Assembly: GCF_900177325.1 (NCBI RefSeq)
Contig: NZ_FXBL01000002.1
Location: 62,001 to 126,000 of the forward strand
Reading direction: 5' to 3'
Origin: Mesorhizobium australicum
GTDB taxonomy: Bacteria > Pseudomonadota > Alphaproteobacteria > Rhizobiales > Rhizobiaceae
DNA length: 64,000 nucleotides
Under the pieces are notes generated by a model that had not been told where the DNA came from, ran no database searches, and was given only the letters and a program-made list of their open reading frames with translations. The stretch's first letter is position 1. Every line of letters begins with the position of its first letter. The position numbers were made by a program, and so were the translations under genes. Shown piece by piece: positions 24,301 through 31,237 of this stretch.

Positions 24301-25929
24301 GACCTGCCGCCCCTTGCCGCAGCCGGTGCCGTCGCCCAGGAACCATCCACGGCGGAAGCGGACGGCATTCTCTGCGCCTTCCGGAGCGGCGGAGACGACG
24401 TCGCAGGTCTCATTGACGCTCCACGCGCCGGCGAGATGGCTGGAATGGGCTTCACCGGCATAGATGACGCTCTCTATCTGCGCATCCGACAACAGGCCGT
24501 CGTCGATGATCGCATCAGGCAGCAGCGGGCGATAGGACGGTTTCGGCGGCGCGACCGCGGCCATCGCCGCGGACTGGACGAGCGGCGTCGGATGAGGTTT
24601 GGCACGTGGAATGTCGATCGACTGCAGCGCATAGGGCTCGTAGATCGTCTCGGTGAGCTGGCCGCCTTCCTCCGGCATCCAGTCGCGCAGTTCGTAGGCA
24701 AGAGGAACCGCAGGTGTGGTGGCTGCCATGACCGGACGGACGGGCTTCGCCCGGGCAACCGACGGAACTGGCCGCATGCTCTTCGCCACAGCCGATACCA
24801 CGATCGGAGCAGATCCGGCTGCCAAGCGCGCGGCCATCTGCCTGGCGGCATCGCGCAGAATTGCGTTCGACAGGGTGCCGATCGAATCCGGGAAGCCGCC
24901 AGGGGTGCGGGGCGGCAGGTCGGAGATCCACGATAGCAGTGTTCCGACGTCGGCCGCCTTGCCCGGCGAGGCCGCGAATGAGGCCGGGTCGGTCGCCGGC
25001 GTCTTGTCGATGATGGTCAGACGGGTTTCGGCGGTCGTGCCATGGCGGGCATAGACACGGCCGTCTATCGCAGCGGTGAAGACCACCCTGCCGTGCTGCT
25101 GTAGACGCTCGAAGGCCGGCCGCCATTTGGGGTTTTCGGGGGAAAGGCCTGTGCCCGTGATGGCGACCAGGCGCCCGCCAGCGCGCAGTCGGGCAAAGGC
25201 GGAAGACAGATGCCGCCAAGCCGCATCGGCGACATGGCCGTCGACATAGGCTCCCACCGTAAAGGGCGGGTTCATCAGCACGACGGAGGGTTCGACCGCG
25301 GGATCGAGATGATCGTCGATATGCGCTGCGTCATGCCGCGAAACGGGAATGCGCGGGAACAACTGGCCGAGCAGATCGGCGCGCGTCGCGGCAAGCTCGT
25401 TGAGCGCGAGCGATGCGCGGGCGATGTCGGCGTGGACGGCAAGGAGGCCGGTGCCAGCCGAGGGTTCGAGAACGAGATCCGACGAGGAGATTGCGGCGGC
25501 GTGAGCTGTGACGAAGGCGAGCGGCAGCGGCGTCGACAGCTGCTGCATGGCCTGGCTTTCGTCGGAGCGCCGTGTGTGCGTGGGGAGGAGTTCGGCGATG
25601 CGCTTCATCATCGCGAGCGCCGCCTGTGGCGACGATGAGCGAGAGAGAATTGTCGAGCCGAAGCGGCGGAGAAACAGGATCTGGGCGGTTTCGAGCGCCT
25701 CGTAGGCGTCCTTCCAGACCCAGAAACCTTGCGCATCCGTGCCACCGAAGCTTTCCGTCATGGCGCCACCAAGTGCTGCGGTGGTAATGGGTTTGCCCTG
25801 TTCCAGGAACGGCAGAAGCTGGGCCGCCGCCTGGTAAATCGCTTGGACGGTGTCGATGTCGCGTGATGCCGCCGCGGCGAGGGGAACGGCCGTGCGGGAA
25901 ACGGTCGATGTATTCGTAACAATGTTCAT
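21394..25929 (-). CDS. strawberry-notch-type methyltransferase-helicase
   Basis: This giant 1511-residue protein has three parts: an N-terminal helical region; an N6-adenine methyltransferase-like domain with a SAM loop Leu-Glu-Pro-Ser-Ala-Gly-Thr-Gly near residue 155 and a catalytic Asn-Pro-Pro-Phe at 220-223; and an SF2 helicase of the strawberry-notch type with Walker A-like Gly-Thr-Gly-Cys-Gly-Lys-Gly near 535 and Asp-Glu-Ala-His near 665. The end of the helicase continues past residue 1200. ATG 25929 follows AAGGACATCTCC, and a small hairpin (25945-25977) lies in its leader. Possible roles are shielding incoming DNA by methylation or remodelling; neither has been shown. Confidence 0.88.
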   Translation of the reverse strand: MNIVTNTSTVSRTAVPLAAAASRDIDTVQAIYQAAAQLLPFLEQGKPITTAALGGAMTESFGGTDAQGFWVWKDAYEALETAQILFLRRFGSTILSRSSSPQAALAMMKRIAELLPTHTRRSDESQAMQQLSTPLPLAFVTAHAAAISSSDLVLEPSAGTGLLAVHADIARASLALNELAATRADLLGQLFPRIPVSRHDAAHIDDHLDPAVEPSVVLMNPPFTVGAYVDGHVADAAWRHLSSAFARLRAGGRLVAITGTGLSPENPKWRPAFERLQQHGRVVFTAAIDGRVYARHGTTAETRLTIIDKTPATDPASFAASPGKAADVGTLLSWISDLPPRTPGGFPDSIGTLSNAILRDAARQMAARLAAGSAPIVVSAVAKSMRPVPSVARAKPVRPVMAATTPAVPLAYELRDWMPEEGGQLTETIYEPYALQSIDIPRAKPHPTPLVQSAAMAAVAPPKPSYRPLLPDAIIDDGLLSDAQIESVIYAGEAHSSHLAGAWSVNETCDVVSAAPEGAENAVRFRRGWFLGDGTGCGKGRQVAGIILDNWQQGRRRAIWISKSDKLLEDAQRDWAALGQERLLVQPLSRYRQGTPIRLAEGILFTTYATLRSQERDGKKSRIAQIIDWVSEEAERAGGPTGNKEDSAGRAEGLTLPKRPFDGVIVFDEAHAMANAAGGKSERGDVAPSQQGKAGLRLQHALPDARIVYGSATGATAVENLAYAQRLGIWGSEDFPFANRAEFVSAIEDGGVAAMEVLARDLKSLGLYTSRSLSYDGVEYDLLEHELTEEQIRIYNAYADAFQVIHNNLTAALEAANITSETGTLNRNAKAAARSAFESTKQRFFSHLITSMMTPTLIGAIERDRADGHSSVVQIVSTGEALMERRLADIPTEEWSDLHVDVTPREYVGGYLMHSFPTQLFEEYSDAEGNVYSQPVHDEDGNPVLCREAVRRRDEMIEKLASLPPVGSALDQILHHFGTDVVAEVTGRSRRIVRKTGRDGIDRLAVETRPGSANLAETQSFMDDGKSVLIFSDAGGTGRSYHADLGAKNQRLRKHYLLEAGWRADNAIQGLGRTHRTNQAQPPLFRPMAANVKAGKRFLSTIARRLDTLGAITRGQRQTGGAGLFRSEDNLESPYARAALRQFYYLLHQGKIEGCSLTTFEAVTGLSLTTDEGGLRDELPPITTWLNRLLALRIETQNLLFEVFEQLMAAKVEGAIAAGTFDKGLETITAESITVTDRRTIYTHPVSGAQSHVLTVARKDRIRPLGLTDALAIVRAEPQSVLLVNTRSSRAAIQLPTASLMLDDGAIEHRVRLLRPTDELRFGLDALAETHWQPADRKLFSELWQAEVAAVPEFTTSTFHIVTGLLLPIWRRLPDHDCQVYRIQTDAGERIIGRHIAPTLVATMLRNLGIDHVPTLAPEDAWTGLVDGRIGLQLADGLVVRRSRVMSDYRVELIGFTAAMVPRLKALGLISEIISWKLRLFIPTRGQGCAMLASLLERHTLVGITDRAAAA

Positions 25930-25944
25930 GGAGATGTCCTTCGA

Positions 25945-25977
25945 GCGAGAGTGTCCGCCCTGCCGGCGCACTCTCTT
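25945..25977. repeat. hairpin in the leader of the methyltransferase-helicase gene
   Basis: The arms GCGAGAGTG (25945-25953) and CACTCTC (25969-25975) form a stem with a GC-rich loop 16 bases upstream of the ATG at 25929, close to the ribosome site. It may be an operator or translational control element. The rest of the divergent spacer 25978-26207 must carry the promoters for both directions, which I cannot pin down. Confidence 0.45.
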
Positions 25978-26207
25978 CGCCCGGCAAGGCCGCACTCCTC
26001 CCGGCCTCCCTCTCCCTCCGGTGCCCCTCCAAAGACGGCGACCAAACCGCCCAGAGTGGGTCGCGACAAATGATCATGATTGTGGACGCGAGGGAGATCG
26101 TTAAAGCCTGCGTCCAGCTTGTCGAGCACTGCTGGACCCCCGGGCGTGATCGAAGTAAACGAACTTCGATTCGTTGACCGGATCGGCTCTCACCGAGGAC
26201 CAAGTCT

Positions 26208-26621
26208 ATGAGACGGCCTGCCCGACCTTTCGTCGTGGAAGTCAAAAAGAAGCGTGGCAATGTCGCAAAACGACATTCGATCTGGGGCGACCTGGACCTT
26301 GCCGTTATCGCGAATGATCAGTCTTCCGGTGTCGCGGATGCTGCAGCGCCAAGGGTTCCGCAAGAAGTGATGGAACCCGAGGTCACAATCGCCCGAGCGC
26401 AACCTGGCGAAGTTGCGGAAATGGCCATCTCGGCCAAGGACGATCCATTGCAGGACTGCGAAAAGGAGCTGATCGACCAGCGTCCGGCAGTGGCCATGAC
26501 GGAGGTCACCGAGCAACAGGCGGCAGCTACATCGCGTAGATGGGCCAGCCGCCGTAATGAAAAGATATTGCCGCGTGGTCAGCGTTGGAAACGACGTCTT
26601 CCAAAGGCGTTGCGGCCCTAG
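26208..26621 (+). CDS. hypothetical basic protein divergent from the helicase gene
   Basis: The 137-residue product has a basic N-terminus (Arg-Arg-Pro-Ala-Arg-Pro-Phe-Val-Val-Glu-Val-Lys-Lys-Lys-Arg), an acidic Ala/Glu/Val-rich middle and a strongly basic end (Arg-Arg-Trp... Trp-Lys-Arg-Arg-Leu). Similar N- and C-terminal patterns occur in small rhizobial plasmid proteins without a known function; it may bind nucleic acid. Its stop overlaps the stop of the next minus-strand gene, so the two converge. Confidence 0.6.
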   Translation: MRRPARPFVVEVKKKRGNVAKRHSIWGDLDLAVIANDQSSGVADAAAPRVPQEVMEPEVTIARAQPGEVAEMAISAKDDPLQDCEKELIDQRPAVAMTEVTEQQAAATSRRWASRRNEKILPRGQRWKRRLPKALRP

Positions 26622-27034
26622 GTGGACAGCTGGTCCTGCTCGGGATCTCGGCGTTCCTCCATAATCGCCCTTGCCTTCTCCACGGCCGCCATCGCCCTCG
26701 GCAGCCAACGCTCGAAATCCACTACCGAAACGCCCATGGGTCGAGCGACGAAAGCGAGCTGGTCGAGCAGTTCTGTGAAGTGGTCGGCTTTGCGTTGGAT
26801 GGTCTCGTCGAATTGCGATGGCACGAGGATGTTCTTACCCTCGTAGGCGGCGCCACCACCTTTCCAGATGCCCGTGACATAGGTGGGCCCAGCGCATTCA
26901 TGGTCCGGCAATTCACACGACCAATCGTCGTCCTCGATGGCAAGGCGACACGCTTCCTCGGGCGTGGCGGCGTCGTAGACGGCGTGTCGGTAGTACGGCA
27001 TGCGGTAGGTGGTTTCGATGGTGAATCTCGGCAT
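26618..27034 (-). CDS. hypothetical protein
   Basis: The 138-residue product from the ATG at 27034 begins Met-Pro-Arg-Phe-Thr-Ile-Glu-Thr-Thr-Tyr-Arg, then has an acidic Glu-Asp-Asp-Asp-Trp-Ser-Cys segment and a C-terminal helical pair. A longer frame (from 27268) would run through a clear terminator hairpin (27052-27083) and is rejected. No function is known. Confidence 0.65.
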   Translation of the reverse strand: MPRFTIETTYRMPYYRHAVYDAATPEEACRLAIEDDDWSCELPDHECAGPTYVTGIWKGGGAAYEGKNILVPSQFDETIQRKADHFTELLDQLAFVARPMGVSVVDFERWLPRAMAAVEKARAIMEERRDPEQDQLST

Positions 27035-27051
27035 GGTCTTGTTCCGATCAT

Positions 27052-27083
27052 AAAAAAGCGATGCCCGACGCAGGCGCCGGGCA
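27052..27083 (-). terminator. Rho-independent terminator
   Basis: The arms TGCCCG (27062-27067) and CGGGCA (27078-27083) with a 10-base loop are followed on the minus strand by GCTTTTTTA. It ends transcription of the 27246-28039 gene pair. Confidence 0.8.
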
Positions 27084-27245
27084 GGGAAAGGAAGGCGGCG
27101 GTTTCGTTCTCGTCGAAGAAGGGTGTCGTCGTCAGGGCGACACGTCGAGCGGCGGCTGATCAGGTCGAGGTATTGATCTCCCGCCACCACCGACGCGCTC
27201 GTCGCGCGTCGCATTGGCCGATCGGCACTGCAGGATCGTTTCAAC

Positions 27246-27650
27246 TCATCGCAACATGTGGACGGCATCGCAGAAATCGGCGATCGTCTCGGACTGCCTC
27301 ACGTCTTTGGCCAGACGGTCGAGCGTCCCGTCCTTTTCAGCGTCGAGCAGAAGATCGCCAAGTCGATGGAGAGTAGGCCTGCGCTCCCTTTGGCGGATCA
27401 TCGTGTCCGCGACGATCGCCACACAGGCGTCCAAGCTGTGGGGGAAGACGCCGTTGAGTTCCTCGGCGCGCGTGGAAGCCTCTTTGTAAGTCGCGAAGAG
27501 TTCCAGCTCCAAGGCGAAGGAGTAACCCGGTTCGCCAAGAACCGCTATGCCGACGGCGAACTGATCGTCACGGCTGATCGGCGAATGAATGGCGACGTAG
27601 CAAAAGATTTTGCCTCGGAAGCGGGCTTGCGCAGCTGTCGAGTCGATCAT
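27246..27650 (-). CDS. hypothetical protein, partner of the 27647-28039 gene
   Basis: The 134-residue product has an N-terminal beta-rich half (Lys-Ile-Phe-Cys-Tyr-Val-Ala-Ile-His, Gly-Ile-Ala-Val-Leu-Gly-Glu) and a helical C-terminal half. Its ATG overlaps the stop of the upstream gene by four bases. The family is not recognised. There is a 162-base stretch after its stop before the next start, which contains the terminator. Confidence 0.6.
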   Translation of the reverse strand: MIDSTAAQARFRGKIFCYVAIHSPISRDDQFAVGIAVLGEPGYSFALELELFATYKEASTRAEELNGVFPHSLDACVAIVADTMIRQRERRPTLHRLGDLLLDAEKDGTLDRLAKDVRQSETIADFCDAVHMLR

Positions 27651-28039
27651 CTCACTGGCTCCGATGTTCTTCGGTTGTCGGCGTTTCCGACATCATGGTC
27701 GGGCGGGTCTCGACGGCATCGGATTTCCGAGCCAAGCATCGAACTCGGCCTTCTGGCGGGTCCGCCTTTGTCGGGCGACTTCGGGCAGCTCGCGGGTCGT
27801 ACATCGGCGAGCCGGTCCGCCGCGGCCTCGAGGGAGGCCATGTTGAGATAGCAGTGGAGATTGGCGGCCAGACGGGCGTTCTTTTTCGAGCGGCGCAGGA
27901 TCACCGTCGCGACTTCGTCCCCGTCATAGTTTTCGAAGCAATTGTCGAAACCACGGGTCGGACGTCGTCCGTAAGCGATGACCTGAGCGGCGTAATTGAC
28001 GCGACCGCGGAAATTCTCCGGATCGTTGAGGCGTGACAT
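27647..28039 (-). CDS. hypothetical protein
   Basis: This 130-residue protein begins Met-Ser-Arg-Leu-Asn-Asp-Pro-Glu-Asn-Phe-Arg-Gly-Arg-Val and has Cys-Phe-Glu-Asn-Tyr-Asp-Gly-Asp-Glu in the first third. The last 50 residues are basic, proline-rich and low in structure. It starts just after a terminator (28078-28108). A good ribosome site (GGAGAGGCCC) precedes the ATG. No function is known. Confidence 0.6.
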   Translation of the reverse strand: MSRLNDPENFRGRVNYAAQVIAYGRRPTRGFDNCFENYDGDEVATVILRRSKKNARLAANLHCYLNMASLEAAADRLADVRPASCPKSPDKGGPARRPSSMLGSEIRCRRDPPDHDVGNADNRRTSEPVR

Positions 28040-28077
28040 AGGGCCTCTCCCTCGTTGGAGGACCTCGTGATGTGGCG

Positions 28078-28108
28078 AAAAAGGAGAAGCCCGGCGGGAC
28101 CGGGCTTC
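28078..28108 (-). terminator. Rho-independent terminator
   Basis: The perfect stem GAAGCCCGG / CCGGGCTTC (28086-28108) is followed on the minus strand by TCTCCTTTTT. It lies between the stop of the 28148-28930 gene and the start of the next. Confidence 0.85.
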
Positions 28109-28147
28109 GGGCGATGGTGCAGGGAAACGTCGCGTTTGCCGCAGAGG

Positions 28148-28930
28148 TCAGATCCGCTGATCGTTCGATGACTGGTTGATCATGTCCTCGAGCCAGTCGG
28201 TAGCAGTGCGTATTGCCCGGTCGATGCAGTCGCGTTTCCCGTCGCCTGCCGATCGTGCAGCCTCAAGAGCGTTGCGGGCCGCGGCCGGGATCGCGAGGAT
28301 CGCGTTCATCACCTCATGAGCGGCATCCTTCGAGACGAAGTCGCCGATCACGGAGGTGGTGTTCCGGTCCACCCCATAGAGGGACCAGAATGCACGGAAC
28401 TCTCGCCTTGCCTGCGGTGACCTGGCAAGTTCAGCTTCGAACTCGTCCTCGTCGCGGTAGGACGTCACCTGGCGATTACGCTCGATGCAGGGTCTCACCT
28501 CGTAGTATTCGAAGGCCAGCGTTTCGCGCATCGTGGGGAAGAGCTGGTCACGGAACGATGGTGAGTCACCCGCAGGCGGTTTCGCGACGTGATTTGACGT
28601 CGCGCTGAGATCGGCACCGCAGTCAGCGCCGACGTCGTCGCCATGGTTCCGGTGGTTCGAGGGGCAGGTTTCTGGCGTGTGCACGAGTCGCGGGTTGGGT
28701 GCGGGTTGATCGCCAGAGAGATAGTCGACGGATATCGGACCTCGCTGACAATGATCGGCGATCAGGTTGGCGGCGGAGCTCCAGACGACGATGTGCGAAA
28801 CGCCGGGCTGCTCACCGAAACCCGACTGGGCGAGATCCGCGGCAACAAAGTGATGGTCGACCGGCCCGGGCTCGGGCGTATAGCTGTCTTCATCGATGAT
28901 GAAGGCGGCAAAGAAGGCTTTTCTGGCCAC
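28148..28930 (-). CDS. hypothetical protein, 260 aa
   Basis: The GTG start at 28930 is preceded by AAAGGAAAA. The N-terminal 60 residues (Phe-Phe-Ala-Ala-Phe-Ile-Ile-Asp-Glu-Asp) look like a small alpha/beta domain; the middle is low-complexity His/Asp/Asn-rich; the last 110 residues are helical. The middle stretch suggests two fused modules. No family is recognised. Confidence 0.6.
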   Translation of the reverse strand: MARKAFFAAFIIDEDSYTPEPGPVDHHFVAADLAQSGFGEQPGVSHIVVWSSAANLIADHCQRGPISVDYLSGDQPAPNPRLVHTPETCPSNHRNHGDDVGADCGADLSATSNHVAKPPAGDSPSFRDQLFPTMRETLAFEYYEVRPCIERNRQVTSYRDEDEFEAELARSPQARREFRAFWSLYGVDRNTTSVIGDFVSKDAAHEVMNAILAIPAAARNALEAARSAGDGKRDCIDRAIRTATDWLEDMINQSSNDQRI

Positions 28931-29074
28931 AGTGTTTTCCTTTTGAGATGAGATCGCGCCCTATCGTGCTCGTCGAATGGGCATCGATCGGCTTGACGTC
29001 GCGATGAGTGCGGGGACAGGTGCGGGCAAGCCGCAAGCAGCGATTCGCCATGAGTTCTGATCGGTGGAGCTAGT

Positions 29075-29479
29075 CTAGCCGATCAGAATGGTACGGAGAG
29101 GAGGGGTCTCGACCGATCGCACACGATCGACAACGAAGACCTCGTCCTCATTCGCCTCGAACAGCATCAGGATGCGGTCGCCGACCGCGACACACTCGTT
29201 GATCCAGTGGCGATCGGTATCGCGGTATTTTGCGGCGCGCTCCGGCGGCACGTAAACTATGGCAAAATGGAACAGGGTCTCGCCGGTCGGCGCGGCATAG
29301 AAATAATCCTTCACCTCGGTGACAACGCCGCCGGTGCTATACGAGGTCGAGACCGTATCCCCGGGTCGCACCAGATCGGCAACGGTCGGGGAGCCCGGCG
29401 GCGGCCGCCGGTACTCGCGCCTATCCGGAACGCGTCGGTCAGCGGTGTAGGTTGAGTGCCCCTTCCCAGCTCGCCTCAC
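29075..29479 (-). CDS. hypothetical protein
   Basis: The 134-residue product has a probable GTG start, an Arg-rich first 25 residues, then a beta-rich region (Val-Arg-Pro-Gly-Asp-Thr-Val, Phe-His-Phe-Ala-Ile-Val-Tyr-Val) ending in Val-Phe-Val-Val-Asp-Arg-Val-Arg. The start lies 18 bases after the stop of the DUF1419-like gene, suggesting coupling. The true start may be further in, because the ribosome site is weak. Function unknown. Confidence 0.55.
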   Translation of the reverse strand: MRRAGKGHSTYTADRRVPDRREYRRPPPGSPTVADLVRPGDTVSTSYSTGGVVTEVKDYFYAAPTGETLFHFAIVYVPPERAAKYRDTDRHWINECVAVGDRILMLFEANEDEVFVVDRVRSVETPPLRTILIG

Positions 29480-29496
29480 CCGTCGGTGGCAACGGT

Positions 29497-30126
29497 TTAC
29501 GATGGTTCCGCATCGTTGCCCCGTCCTTTCCTAGGCCGCGCGCGAACGTCGGGCATGCGGCTGTCAATCTCTTCGTCGGTCAGATCGTCCAGAAGCTTGA
29601 GGGTGGTGCCCTGCCCGGCGACGTAGGTAAGGATGGCCCGCTTTCCATGATGCTCTGGCGGCCACGCATCGGGGTTGGTCTCGCCGGCGATGCCTTTGAA
29701 GTCGGCGTGTGTCGCTAACCAGATCGCCTCGAGCTTTTCCTCGCGCGTCATGCTGTCGAGCGCGCCCGTCTCATGGGCGATGATCGCTGCGCGCATCGCG
29801 TCGGGACTGCGTTTGTCGGAGAGGTCGCAGAAACCGTGGAACCAGCGCTCGCGCCCGCGGATCCTGATCGTGAAGAAGACGCTGGTGATATTGCCGGCCT
29901 TGTATTCGGACATGCCGAACATGCCAGTTCGCTGGAACAGCGGCGGCAGAAGTCCAAGCATGAAATGGTATTCGCTGGTCGAGATCTCGAACCATTCCGA
30001 CGCGTATGGCACGCCGGACAGGGGATCGCCACCGAGCGTATCGCTGTGGCGATTGAAGAGCGCAAACATCTGCTCACGCGTTGCGACGCCCTCGAACACC
30101 TTTCGGAACGGAGGATGGATAGACAT
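29497..30126 (-). CDS. DUF1419-like protein
   Basis: The 209-residue product starts Met-Ser-Ile-His-Pro-Pro-Phe-Arg-Lys-Val-Phe-Glu-Gly-Val-Ala-Thr-Arg-Glu-Gln. A central Glu-Trp-Phe-Glu-Ile motif is followed by Phe-Met-Leu-Gly-Leu-Leu-Pro-Pro-Leu-Phe, and Arg-Trp-Phe-His-Gly-Phe-Cys-Asp-Leu comes later. I place it in DUF1419 by recall of this pattern, without alignment. It is known mainly from rhizobial plasmids, with no known function. Confidence 0.7.
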   Translation of the reverse strand: MSIHPPFRKVFEGVATREQMFALFNRHSDTLGGDPLSGVPYASEWFEISTSEYHFMLGLLPPLFQRTGMFGMSEYKAGNITSVFFTIRIRGRERWFHGFCDLSDKRSPDAMRAAIIAHETGALDSMTREEKLEAIWLATHADFKGIAGETNPDAWPPEHHGKRAILTYVAGQGTTLKLLDDLTDEEIDSRMPDVRARPRKGRGNDAEPS

Positions 30127-30209
30127 GGCATGTCTCCGGAAGGGCCGAGCCTTCCGCCGTGCGGTGGCGCGGCGGAAGACGGTCGGCTGATGAGGTGATT
30201 GGTGGCTGA

Positions 30210-30602
30210 TCAGGCGGCGCGGCGATCAGCGGAATCTGCATCGGCGCGCCCGACACCGGTAATGGCGCGGACGGCCGCGGCAAGCGCCGGAATGTCGTCG
30301 AGCATGCTCAGCGCGACGAAGTGGTTGGCCCCGCCGGTATAGTTCTTGCGCCCCTTGCAGGTGCGGATCAGGATGCCATGACCAGACGACATTCCGAACT
30401 GCCCGACCTGGATGTAAACGGCGGTGTGGTGCAAGGTCACTTCGCCGGAAACGGCGACGCCGGCCTTATTTGAACGAACGTCATAGCTGCCCGGCGGCAG
30501 GGCAAGTTCTGCGGCGAGCTTCTTTAGCCGTGAGCGCGCCGTCGTGTGAAAACGTCTTTTCTGCTGCTCGTCATAGGCGCAGCTTCTGGTCCAGTCGAAC
30601 AT
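30210..30602 (-). CDS. hypothetical protein
   Basis: The 130-residue product from the ATG at 30602 begins Met-Phe-Asp-Trp-Thr-Arg-Ser-Cys, has a basic helical segment (Arg-Ser-Arg-Leu-Lys-Lys-Leu-Ala) and a beta-rich core with a Cys-Lys-Gly-Arg-Lys-Asn-Tyr motif. A GGAGATCGAC ribosome site precedes the start. An imperfect hairpin (about 30624-30660) precedes it as in neighbouring spacers. No function is known. Confidence 0.6.
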   Translation of the reverse strand: MFDWTRSCAYDEQQKRRFHTTARSRLKKLAAELALPPGSYDVRSNKAGVAVSGEVTLHHTAVYIQVGQFGMSSGHGILIRTCKGRKNYTGGANHFVALSMLDDIPALAAAVRAITGVGRADADSADRRAA

Positions 30603-30686
30603 GTCGATCTCCATGAAACGGAACAGGCCCGGCGATCGCTTCCGCGACCCCGAGCCTGTCGATGGTTGGTTTGTGAGGTTTGAGAG

Positions 30687-31163
30687 TCAGGCGGCGGAGC
30701 GGCCCTCGATGATGTCGGCGCCGACCTCGTCGGCGGAGACCTCTTCGAGATAGGCGCGGCTGTACGGATTGTTGGCAAGCCAGCGCTCGGCCGCCTCGCG
30801 GTCCCTGGCAAGATGCAACAATTCCGGGCTGTCGCCGAGATCCTTCAGGACGCGGATCATGCCGATCGAAGGACGTTCGACGATCTGGAAATGCAGGTCG
30901 CTCTCGACAGAGTACGTCCGCCGAACAGAGACGACGACAGTCCCGCCTTCCCCGAAATCGCCCTCATGCAAATTAAAGTACGCTGGCGAGCTATAAGTCG
31001 CACGCGACCGCGGCGGCTCCTTCTTCACCAGGCGGCCGGTGCCGTTGCGGCCTTCCCACGCAGAGAGCTTCTTTCTGAAGCGAGAAGGCGGTTTGGGCGT
31101 TGAGTCAAAGTATCGGATGACGCTCCCCAACGGCGCGTTATCGTAAACGAGATGAGCGGACAT
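30687..31163 (-). CDS. hypothetical protein
   Basis: The 158-residue product from the ATG at 31163 has a basic N-terminal third with Lys-Lys and Arg-Lys-Lys clusters and a C-terminal acidic end (Glu-Val-Ser-Ala-Asp-Glu-Val-Gly-Ala-Asp). It follows the ParB-like gene after a strong terminator. A GGAGATCCG ribosome site lies just upstream. The family is not recognised. Confidence 0.6.
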   Translation of the reverse strand: MSAHLVYDNAPLGSVIRYFDSTPKPPSRFRKKLSAWEGRNGTGRLVKKEPPRSRATYSSPAYFNLHEGDFGEGGTVVVSVRRTYSVESDLHFQIVERPSIGMIRVLKDLGDSPELLHLARDREAAERWLANNPYSRAYLEEVSADEVGADIIEGRSAA

Positions 31164-31183
31164 ACGGATCTCCATCCATGTCG

Positions 31184-31216
31184 AAAATGAAAGGGCCCGG
31201 CGGTGATGCCGGGCCC
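31184..31216 (-). terminator. Rho-independent terminator after the ParB-like gene
   Basis: The 9-base perfect stem GGGCCCGGC / GCCGGGCCC (31193-31216) is followed on the minus strand by TTTCATTTT. It lies 22 bases past the stop of the 695-residue ParB-like gene. Confidence 0.85.
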
Positions 31217-31237
31217 CGTGCGAAGCGGGAGGGCAGA

